From positions 18,465,826 through 18,529,825 of the forward strand of contig CM024187.1 in assembly GCA_013433145.1 (NCBI GenBank): a stretch of 64,000 bases of DNA. Direction: 5' to 3'. Positions 56,901 to 64,000 of the stretch are shown one piece after another. The notes under the pieces were generated by a model that saw only the letters and a program-made list of their open reading frames with translations, had not been told where the DNA came from and searched no databases. Position 1 is the first letter of the stretch. Each line of letters opens with the position of its first letter. The stretch comes from Ascaris suum (lineage: Eukaryota; Nematoda; Chromadorea; Rhabditida; Ascarididae). Position numbers and translations under genes: made by a program.

Positions 56901-59900
56901 ATTATTTATTGAGGCAAGCAAGTTCTATTTTTTGTTTTTTCTCGAGGCTAATGTTTATATTGGCTGTAGCGGAAATTTCAGTTTGCATTTTGTATTTTGC
57001 AAAAACATTTTCCACTCGGATGGAGAAACTTTTGATCATAATCCGGCTTTGGGTTAAACACTTTCAAGTGTAAAGGATTCGCGTCCGTGATTCGGTATCA
57101 GTATTTTCTTAACACATAAGATCGATAGTTTTTGTACCTAAAGAATGGTTAGCATGATTGATAGAGGCACAGAAAAGAATTTTTGGGAATGTTTATGGAG
57201 ATATCACTTTGCAGCCGATCAAATAGAGCATTTCGATGGCAAACCGGTCATTTATCATATGGAAGGAAATCGTGGACCGAAGAAGTCGCGAACTCGTGTG
57301 CCTCATGATCTAGGCAATCCTGGTTAGTAGTACTAGTTTTGTTATAATATAAAATGTGCAGTTGGAAAGGCGCGGGGTTTTTTTTTGGAAGAAACATTTT
57401 GTTCGAAACTTTTTTAGTGACTCCTAGGTTAGGATTATGAGGGAACTAGCACATTTTGCATTCCGAAATTACGCTTCAGGATTTTTCTCTGAAACAAGTA
57501 TTCTGGTCACTCGATTATCAGTTTTCTAGCTATTCAAAAATTGAGGTGATCTCAAAAAACTTTTCACATCCGAAGTTGATGTAAACTAAAAAATCTTATA
57601 AGATCGAAACTACTGCGGATGAAGTAGTTGCTGCTTAGGTTTAGCGCTCATATAAAAATGACAGCTATAGTTTAAAGCTCGATAAAGATTTAAAGTTCAG
57701 TGAATTCGATGCCGACCACCCAACGCGGTATGGTATTCTGTTGCGTTTAGTCGCCGTCATTAAAAATAGGCATTAATTGAATTGTAGTGTTGTTGAAAGA
57801 TATGAGTGCAGGTTTATGATGTTTATGCAACAGCGGCACTCTGCCGCTGCGCCACGAAGCTCGCTCGGAAGTGATTAGAGCGGAAATGCAAGATGGCGAA
57901 CGTGTAGTGACTCTGTTTTCCTTTGTAAAGTCGTAGAACTGTCTCTTTTAGTGTGTGTTTGTGTGTATGGTGTGTAGACTTGTATGTAATGGTCACCTGA
58001 AGTGATGTTTAAGCACTTTATCGTCATTGTAGTTTCACTCTCCCGAAACCTGTACATTTGACGCATTTTTGATTGCTAGGCAGTTACATGTTCTTTTGAT
58101 CGATAGGCTGTCGGTCAGGTGGCTTTCTGCAAGCCGAAGACAGATATGCGAGTGAGAAGCGAGGGGAAATTACTCAGTAAGCAAAAACGAGACTCATGCA
58201 GAGGAAGCAGAAAAAACATTTTGGTTCGAACATCCGGCCAGGTCCGAAAATATATAACGAAAAATTTAGCGTTGTAGTTGTAGATGAAATTATTTTAATT
58301 GACACGACATTGGCATAGGAGTGGGTTATTTTTACCGCATCGTTTCATTATAACACCATCACTGTGATTGAAACAGCGATAGTTGGTATGGATTGCTTCA
58401 GGGTTTTAGTTGATTTGTTTTGAGCTGACTTCTTTAAAGCATTTTGGCGATTCGACTGCCGATCCTTTTCTCTTATTATAAAGATTCGCTTGTAGCTGTC
58501 GACCCATGGTTGCTGACGAACGCATACGTAATGCACGATACAGGCAAATGGAAGGACCTAAATTTGAAGTTCATCCTCATAAGCTTTCGCGATTACACGT
58601 GTGTGCTGGGCAAAGATCAGAGGTACGTCGATTTATGTGATGATGATTTAGATAGCGCGTTACTCTTTAGTGAAGTAATGCAAACCTCTCGCTTTTTATA
58701 AATTTTCGACTGATTGACAAAGGCGGGAAGCGTCTTGGAAAGGATTGATTCACGGTCCTTAGAAAGAGCTTATTCTCTCTTTCTCTTTGCACTTTAACAA
58801 AAGACAGCCCAAAGTGTGCCTTTGTCGTAGCATGTTTCATGGGTTTATTTCTATAGAGAAGAGCTTCTTTTTGTACGACGTTTAAGATTATTCCCTGCTG
58901 GCAACTGTATTTTGTCCAAGAAGGTCTAATTCCTTTTGTTTTTTACCAACGAGTAATTAGTATATGCAATAAATTTAGTGAATTAACTGTATTTGATGTG
59001 GACAGAAACAACCATATTGAAATTTTAATGCCTAAAGCAGCATATTGTTTTATCTGATTTGTGCCATTGTCTAGGTTTCTAAACTTGGTATGGCCTGCGG
59101 TGAAGAGTCTTATAAACGAAGGTCTCAAGAATTGGGATCAGGATGGAGACGGCATGATTGAGAATTTCGGTGCGGCCGACCAGACCTATGATGCGTGGAA
59201 GATGAGTGGAGTGAGGTGAACGATGTACTTCTTATATAAAAGTGTAGCTTGTAATTCAGGTTGTTTCGCGCTTTGAGTGTAACAAACAACTATTTTTTCG
59301 CTTATGGTAGGTGAACCGGAGCGAATCTCTCAACAGGAGTTTGGTTGCTAGTGGCAGCCGAATTGTAAAATGAGGGTTGTTTTTACGGTCGACAGATTTG
59401 TGCTGTGGCTGCACAACCGCTTGCTTGTTAAACTATTTCTTTGTTCATTTCCTAGTTTTGTAGCGAAGTGGGCAGGATGGGAGAAAGAACGTTAGGAGGA
59501 AGGCAGAAGTCTTCCATTGATAATAGTCCAATTAAAAATGCAACCCTAATAAATCCATCGATTATTTTCGTTTTATGCACTTCCTCGCATACGGTATATT
59601 AAACTTGTTTTGGCGAAACCTTAAATCTGGCGTTTGTCGTCGAACAATTGTGCTGTTTGATGACTCCTGATATACTGCACCTTTATTATAATATACACTT
59701 TCGGGAAGACTTTTATTCTGGTATATCGATGCGTACGACCATGCCGCTGTGGAAATAATAGTATCTACGGAGATGCTCTGGTACAGAAGTCTTCTCGGTC
59801 ATTTGCTCATCAGCAAGAGTACATTAGGCCGGTCTGGCACCCTCGCATTTGTTTGTCCCATGATGTGTTCGCATCATCTCCCTCTCATTAATCTGTGCAG

Positions 59901-62077
59901 TGGTTATTGTGCATAAATTCCATTTTACTAGCCCACTATCGCAGAGAGGCAAATTAGGCCTAATAAAAGAGTGGACGGCTTAGGACAAACTTTTTAGGCC
60001 ATTAGAGTTTAGATCATCAAAGCTGTATTTTTCAGTTACTTCTAGTGATTTGCTATGAATCAAAGTTTTGGGCTGATAGTCTGCTAGTTCATCATCTGTG
60101 GACCTGTTCGGTCATTCACAGGGTAATATTTCTGCCTTCAGTGCGTACTGCGGTTGTCTGTGGCTGGCAGCGTTGCGAGCTGCATTGGTAATGGCTCGTG
60201 AAGTGGGTGACAGTGCATGTGCTCATCGTTACGCGGAAACACTCTCTCGGGCACGTGAAGCATATATAACGAAGCTGTGGAATGGAGAATACTACAATTT
60301 TGACGAGCGCTCTCGTAGCAGGCATACGATTATGGCTGATCAGCTGTGCGGCTATTGGTTTTTACAGTCTATATCTCCTGAACTTGCCGATGAGGTTTTT
60401 CTTTCTTGTTATGCATTTGCTTCTCTTATGTATTACTTTGTTTTGGAAATCCGCTTTTAACAGACCGATTCGGAATTCCAAAACCTTTGGAGTGGTCGAA
60501 TGAAAATACCTACTGTGAAGGATGTTCTTTTAGATTGCAGCTCACATCTCAAACTTTGATCGGCAAACTCAGGAACCTGTCCACTATTCGAGAATCAGTG
60601 TTTCCATGGATTCCATAGAATGCCAGATATCATTGTTTGTATTTTGTTCTAAGATGCAATGTGCCAAACTTACGGTGAGCTTTATGTGGGCATTGGGGGC
60701 TGCTTCTCATAACACGCCTCTGCGTTAGTAAACGTTTTTTCAAGCTGCTTCCTGCCGCGCATGTGAAGTCTGCTCTTAATATCATTTACAACTATAATGT
60801 GCTACGTTTCGCGGGTGGACGTCTCGGTGCCGTGAATGGAATGCGCAGAGATGGGACTGTTGACCGCAACTACATCCAGGCCGATGAAATGTGGACTGGT
60901 GTCACTTATGCGCTTGCCGCCTTTCTAATTCAGCAGGTTGATCTTTCATCTTATTGCCGTATTTGGATGCTCTTAGCCGATTTATGCTTCACAGTTAAAT
61001 TCTTGAGAATCGAAATTATTGGTTTAAGTGGAAATTCCTTGTTGGAAAATTTTAAGTGGAAATTTTTAACTTTGTTTTCTAGCGGGTTGAGTTTTCCTAC
61101 GAGCAGAATTATGTTTAATGTTGTCAATTTAGGCATATAGTTACCTCTCGAATTGACTCTCGAAAGTCTTCTTTAGAATAGGTTAAAATATTTTTGGGCT
61201 GATAGAAAAGTATCCTTTAATTGATTAGTGTGTCATGCTAATTTCAACGTATTTTAAAACGTTGCGGTTGCCTTATGCGTTTAGGCAGTGAACTCATTAG
61301 CAAACAATTAAGCTAGTGAAATACCGACGCTTCATAATTAAAAGTGATTGTACGATTCACACCTGGAGCAGATATGAGTTGAAACCGGTTCCTGACCGCG
61401 ACCAGAACCAGGTTTGACCCATGATCATATGGGGCTGAGTTAAATGCAATGCCAGCCAGGAGGTTGGCTTTACACCGACTGAGAGTGGCGGACCGATCAT
61501 AAATAAGGACGAAGCTTAACCGTTCTCCGTGTGGTTCCAGTTGCAGTCAGGGTTGTGTTTAGACCAGACCCATCGACTTCTAAAGTGAAACGAGATTGAA
61601 ACTCATTCTCATTCGTGCTTCCCCTGCAGCATTTTGCCTTTAGCGCATTAGAAATCGAGGTATTTGGTCGCCATGGTATGTTGGGATGTCGTTAATGATT
61701 GTGTTTTTCATGACCGTGCCTTGCAGGGTGCTGTGCAGCGTGGTTTCGACACTGCGTGGGGCTGTTATGATGGTTGTTTCAACCGCTTCGGCTTGCAATA
61801 TCAAACGCCAGAAGCGCTTTACGAGCAGCGATTCTATAGGGCGATTGGCTACATGCGTCCGCTAAGCATTTGGGCGATGCAGTGGGCGTTAATTCGTCAC
61901 TGTGATATATTTGGCCCCCATTCTGAAGATCTCAGCGGGATTCGAACCTCAACGCCAACAGATTTTACACCTGACCTATGTGAGGATGAAGATGAGGGTT
62001 ATGGACACGGCTCCGACATGAGTTCCGACTGTCGACGTGTGCCCAGCTCCGCGAGCGTCCCCTCCTTCGAGCGTTAA
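44983..62077 (+). CDS. GBA2: Non-lysosomal glucosylceramidase GBA2 (GH116), 16 exons
   Basis: Splits glucosylceramide into glucose and ceramide at non-lysosomal membranes. Exons: 44983-45220, 46494-46615, 46948-47093, 48041-48140, 48529-48700, 53904-54074, 54435-54585, 55276-55401, 55929-56098, 56627-56731, 57215-57322, 58496-58622, 59075-59215, 60142-60394, 60745-60936, 61727-62077. All phases agree and the joined frame gives about 890 residues (human 927). The N-terminal beta domain shows [31 protein letters not shown] and ALAWDMP. The catalytic domain shows [52 protein letters not shown] sequence, [13 protein letters not shown] and [11 protein letters not shown]. By family alignment, Glu465 in GRFGYLE (56095-56097) is the nucleophile and Asp618 in TYD (59190-59192) the acid/base. 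Intron 5 carries a young LTR retrotransposon. The acidic tail after IWAMQWAL is not conserved. The start ATG at 44983 is the first in frame before YGW and is likely but unproven. Confidence 0.96.
45366..45378 (+). repeat. C(13) homopolymer in GBA2 intron 1
   Basis: Thirteen consecutive C in a pyrimidine-rich stretch (45,300-45,385). Confidence 0.85.
45630..45797 (-). CDS. Doubtful antisense terminal exon in GBA2 intron 1
   Basis: On the - strand, after a possible acceptor (GAAAGGCAG), a frame encodes [20 protein letters not shown] and then a Cys-rich stretch ([11 protein letters not shown]). It ends at a TAA that overlaps an AATAAA poly(A) signal (- strand, near 45,629). That arrangement resembles a last exon, but I found no upstream exon and no known family. 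The host intron is T-rich on the + strand, which favours chance A-rich frames on the - strand. Confidence 0.2.
   Translation of the reverse strand, partial: KSTAVKEAVENGFEKVCLINGNENQCKSTYGICGLCTIRVIQFSREGDRKASESQ
46251..46344 (-). CDS. Second doubtful antisense terminal exon in GBA2 intron 1
   Basis: After an acceptor-like CATCTGAACAG, a - strand frame reads [20 protein letters not shown] and stops at a TAA immediately followed by AATAAA. Composition is balanced rather than A-rich. The product is unrecognised and no partner exon was identified. Confidence 0.2.
47932..47965 (+). pseudogene. Partial upstream duplicate of GBA2 exon 4
   Basis: ACACTATAATTTAGGGGTCT at 47932-47951, which includes the splice acceptor and exon start, is repeated exactly at 48027-48046, where it begins the real exon 4. 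The upstream copy then jumps directly to TCGTTATGAGGCA (47953-47965), which in the real exon lies at 48097-48109. The copy therefore lacks about 50 nt of coding sequence. It carries its own acceptor and could act as a cryptic splice site. Confidence 0.75.
49116..49120 (+). other. Left target-site duplication (CAAAG) of the retrotransposon
   Basis: CAAAG immediately before the TG of the 5' LTR, repeated at 53513-53517 after the CA of the 3' LTR. Five base pairs is usual for Ty3/gypsy integrases. Confidence 0.95.
49121..49378 (+). repeat. 5' LTR (258 bp)
   Basis: Starts TGTTGCGGTG and ends GTACAACA. It is the same length as the copy at 53255-53512, and I see no mismatch between them. No strong TATA box is evident. 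The LTR contains the open frame upstream of gag, including an ATG at 49227. Confidence 0.97.
49381..49391 (+). promoter_or_regulatory. Candidate primer-binding site
   Basis: TGGCGATCAGG starts 2 nt after the 5' LTR. TGG is the complement of a tRNA 3' CCA end, as expected for a tRNA primer. I cannot name the tRNA. Confidence 0.5.
49392..53240 (+). CDS. Retrotransposon Gag-Pol polyprotein (Ty3/gypsy)
   Basis: One uninterrupted frame of 1,282 residues from the ATG at 49392; the same frame is open back to an ATG at 49227 inside the LTR (1,337 residues). Using the longer numbering: Gag-like sequence at 66-215, two CCHC-type zinc knuckles at 230-262, aspartic protease with LDTGAD at 316-321, and reverse transcriptase at about 470-660 with [10 protein letters not shown] and the catalytic YLDD at 604-607. 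RNase H follows at about 748-870 (Asp753, TDHKPL near 820). Integrase has an HHCC zinc finger ending CDRC at 1013-1016 and the triad Asp1044, Asp1098, Glu1134 (D,D35E spacing). A GPY/F-like tail lies near 1240-1300. No frameshift separates gag and pol. The Gag N-terminus looks shortened, since conserved Gag sequence begins almost at once after the start. Product probably acts in cytoplasmic particles and then the nucleus. Confidence 0.96.
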   Translation: MSVCSVTQLVKTKLDATTYARFTNHILPKRASELSLEDTVKTLKELFGHNTSIFARRYVYLRTQRNGESLNDYTGIVNQRHEMAEFNTITPEQMKCLVWICGLHSSEDADIRTRALRKMENNPQATLKELTTEIQQFLSIRQDTKLLNSPSASLLPEINTVNTRKNCMPNPPSPCFRCGRLHWAKDCDFINKTCHDCKLIGHKKGFCKNFTKKKKKKQNSRKERRAANYVTVITSNAADIAPINRIYRQVQINGITVQMRLDTGADVTLLSVRDWIAISRPKLLPPLVKLKSANNKNIKVRGYFECDFDINGHKGRGYCHVADTQSLLGIDWISQNEPLFRSLTEGVICNVSATTLNRLRSTLIARLQKQFPTVFTPGLGRCTKSKAHLTLKPDARPIFRKSRPVPYAAQPRISQEIDRLLAADVLSPVDHSDWAAPIVAVQKKNGSIRLCADFSTGLNDALEQHQHPLPVPDDIFAKLNGGRFFSQIDLSEAYLQLEVDEESRALLTINTHRGLYRYNRLPFGVKSAPGIFQQQMDALVAGLDGVAAYLDDIIITGGTISEHNRRLEAILQRIHNYGFRVRLEKCAFLKTEINYLGFVVNAEGRLPDPAKIEAIHEMPPPKNVSQLRAFLGLVNFYGTFVKDLHKLRVPLDALTKKDAKYKWTSQCQSPFEHIKATLTSDLLLTHFNPNMPIVVAADASNYGIGAVLLHRFPNGSERAVYHASRTLTPAQKNYSQIEKEALALIFAVQKFHRFLHGRHFTLKTDHKPLLSIFGIKKGIPVYSANRLQRWATMLLNYDFTIEYVNTRDFGQADALSRLIASQRSEPEDYVIAAVDAEVTAEFLNKCSNLPVSCETIRIATTADRLLQQVIECARSGRWPEVTRHSPLWHYYNRRDTLTTTNDCLLTTNRIVIPKSLQRRVLSTLHKAHPGQTRMKMLARSYVYWPSLDADIEQLVQNCDRCAAAAKNPVKAELNSWPKSTAPWERVHADFAGPVDGNFYLVIVDAYSKWPEIIQMNSISTSATISALKKIFAQFGNPQTLVTDNGTQFTSTTFSQFCRARGITHLRSPPFHPQSNGQAERFVDTFKRALVKLKGEEPTVDALQTFLMAYRSTPCPSGPDHLSPAENFLGRQMRTIFDLMMPQTSNIVQLRDTKMEEQFNRHHGARRRHFEVGDAVYAKDYRGPKSTWIPGIVVRKVGNATYSVRCGHLLWTRHINQLQSRKKTPPLGQLLDVFDLPLFNSDTSTANPVPDSSTPIICLRRSTRTRRASKRLHMDPTKATYRS
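53244..53254 (+). promoter_or_regulatory. Polypurine tract
   Basis: GAAAGGGGAGG, eleven purines directly abutting the 3' LTR and four bases after the gag-pol stop. This is the expected plus-strand primer site for reverse transcription. Confidence 0.9.
53255..53512 (+). repeat. 3' LTR (258 bp)
   Basis: Same sequence and length as the 5' LTR by eye (TGTTGCGGTG ... GTACAACA), followed by the right target duplication CAAAG at 53513-53517. It sits in sense orientation in a host intron, so its promoter or poly(A) activity could affect GBA2 transcripts. Confidence 0.97.
53513..53517 (+). other. Right target-site duplication (CAAAG)
   Basis: Matches the five bases before the 5' LTR exactly. Confidence 0.95.
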
Positions 62078-64000
62078 GTCTTTTCCTATAGTGGAAAATG
62101 CCTGATTATGGTACAGGGAAGGAATGCAGTTTTCCGATGTGGATATCGTTTGTCGAAAGTTATCTTTCCGGGGAAACTTCCTGACAGTCGTTAGCTTCGA
62201 TCGCGGATATTGCCGTCTGTTTATGTAATGGTGTTCTTTGAAGCCTTGGTAGTCGAAATTGGATGATATGCTGTCGGAGTACAGCTACGGTATAGGTCTG
62301 GTGAAGGAAAATCTTTAAAATACTAGGAATATGGAGGGAGCGCGAGAAAGATTTGGATTGTCTGAGGTGAATTTAGAGATATTGCACTTATTTTTCTGTG
62401 AATAACAATTTCCCACTTAAGTGATCCGTTACTTTATGGTGCAATACCAATTCAGCTCACCGTTAGCATGTTTTGCTGCTCGGGTTTTGTTATGAGACAG
62501 CTTGGATACTCGACTTACTATTTTCGCTATTGCGCTGCTACAACTTGAGCAGGTATATGTTCTTCTAACTTGCGTTTTTCTGTATGCAAGTGCATACATA
62601 CATTGGTGTATCGAATTGACTCTCGCTTGTAGTAATGCGTCTGCATCATTCCGCCGTCTTCATCAGCGAGTTTGCATTAACTGCATAGTGTTATTCGCAT
62701 TTGTTGATGGAATCCTTCATAAGAAGTCTGTTAGGAACGTCTTGTAGGTAATTCATTCCGTTGCATTGAGACGATACACAGCGTTCTATTGTTTTCGTTG
62801 TAACGCATAGGTGTCTTTAGTTGCTTTCGTTGTGTTTACACTTGCTATCATATGAGGTGTTAATCTTCGGCAGCCGTATCATTTCTTCATACTGACTAGA
62901 AAAATTGTAACGAATGCGTAATTTGGCCTTAATTAGTGCAATACAAATGTAAACTGATATCTGAGTATATTTGCAATCTTCTTCAATTAGTTGAGGCAGA
63001 AAAGAGTAGTATAACATATTTTATAGTTGCCACGGTTATGTTGTGGAGTGGTGGATTAAGTTTTTTTTGCAACTTTATGTAATATTAATTGCGTTTATGC
63101 AAAAACACCTTTGGAAGCGTCAGAAATTCGGCTGTTTTTTTTTCCTTTCATAGTTGCCTTTTCTTTTGGAAATGATCCTAAAGTAGAGCGGATCTCTATC
63201 TCCTTCATATTTCATGCTAATAGCGCATAACTGTCAGGAGCACATACAACGTTTGCTGAGAACTGGCATAACGTCAGTCCAATTCGTGACGCTGAAATAC
63301 ATCACGATGGACAAACAACCTCCTGATGAAGTCAAAAGAATAGCTGCAACTGTATTTCATCTAAACGAAGCTTATTTTCCAGTGGGAGACTGAAAGATAG
63401 CTGCTCAAGTTCGGCAAAAGATTTCCTTGTCTAGATGGTTTTCGGTTTGGATGTTCGGACAGTTTTGCCTTCTCAACTTTAAATAGATTTTCATCGAGAA
63501 AGAAGCTGTCGAATTAACCAGTTGGCGGTTTGGATGTGATGACTTCGACGCGTGTGACTTCAATACGTTGAACACGTATAATGGAAAGGTCGCCAGAAAA
63601 GTACTCTTCGTTCTTGTCAGTTCAGTTTATGAAGCGAATGCGGTATGAAAGAAGAGGAGACGTAACCCTTCTCCAAAGCACATTTCATACACGACATGCT
63701 AGCAGGTCCGGATTTCCGGTTATTCTTGTGTCCATTAGTGAGGGAACTATAGAAACAAACGGATACTTTTTATCTGAGCTTGATGCTTGTACTTATATAC
63801 CAGTTTTTGGAAAATTGCTCGTCTTGGGCAGTTTTTGGGCACTCTTATTTTGTTGATTTCGAGGACATCTGAAACTTCTGACCATCATTTGGACTCGACA
63901 CTTTGTTTCTTCCCCTCTCTGATCGAGTTCATGATGGTCATGCGACAATGCTGTCTGTTATTTCCTTACAAAAGCAATATTTCCTTACGCTTATATCTGA
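62078..64000. other. Downstream region of GBA2, no recognisable gene
   Basis: It contains the 3' UTR of GBA2 and then T-rich DNA with no conserved domain. No clear AATAAA is visible shortly after the stop. A few short frames have coding-like composition but no recognised family. Confidence 0.5.
63214..63393 (+). CDS. Doubtful small open frame or terminal exon
   Basis: Fifty-nine codons from ATG to TGA. They include HIQRLLRTGITSVQFVTLKY and VKRIAATVFHLNEAYFPVGD, with balanced codon use. An acceptor-like AACTGTCAG lies just before the HIQRL part, so it might be a last exon. No family is recognised and no upstream exon was found in the window. Confidence 0.2.
   Translation: MLIAHNCQEHIQRLLRTGITSVQFVTLKYITMDKQPPDEVKRIAATVFHLNEAYFPVGD

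Noticed and set aside
61930..61965. GGGATTCGAACC, resembling the T-arm of a tRNA on the - strand
   Set aside because: The flanking bases do not form the 5-bp T stem and no D or anticodon arm or acceptor stem follows. It lies inside the last GBA2 coding exon.

Overview
The window is nuclear DNA from a nematode, most likely a clade V (Rhabditina/strongylid-type) worm. It holds two conserved, many-exon eukaryotic genes on the + strand. Their introns run from about 0.15 kb to over 5 kb, splice donors are GT (GTAAGT, GTATGT or GTGAGT types), and acceptors are mostly short TTTCAG-type sites. The reconstructed proteins read like close relatives of Caenorhabditis AP-1 gamma adaptin and of GBA2. The taxonomic call is an inference from protein similarity and intron style; nothing in the window identifies the species.

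Layout. 1-23.1 kb: no conserved gene that I can recognise. It holds an 84-bp tandem repeat near the left end, a candidate solo LTR near 9.4-9.8 kb, a decayed non-LTR retrotransposon reverse transcriptase on the - strand at 15.2-16.1 kb, two perfect hairpins near 20 kb, and one doubtful - strand exon. 23.17-41.03 kb: a 21-exon gene for the gamma subunit of the AP-1 clathrin adaptor. My splice model is in frame throughout and gives about 866 residues, with trunk, hinge and C-terminal ear. 41.0-45.0 kb: intergenic, with a TG-rich tract and a (TA)n microsatellite. 44.98-62.08 kb: a 16-exon gene for the non-lysosomal glucosylceramidase GBA2 (glycoside hydrolase family 116), about 890 residues, with both catalytic residues visible. 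62.1-64 kb: no recognisable gene.

The fifth intron of the GBA2 gene contains a complete, very young Ty3/gypsy LTR retrotransposon (49,121-53,512), in the same orientation as the host gene. It has two 258-bp LTRs that look identical by eye, a 5-bp target duplication (CAAAG), a polypurine tract and one uninterrupted Gag-Pol frame.

The two host genes are unrelated in pathway: vesicle coat assembly at the trans-Golgi/endosome, and glucosylceramide breakdown on non-lysosomal membranes. They lie about 4 kb apart on the same strand, too far for a typical nematode operon. I found no convincing new biological system. The most notable points are the recent retrotransposon with a gag start that looks rearranged against its own LTR, a partial exon duplication in GBA2, a likely GC-AG intron in the AP-1 hinge, and coding-like fragments inside introns.
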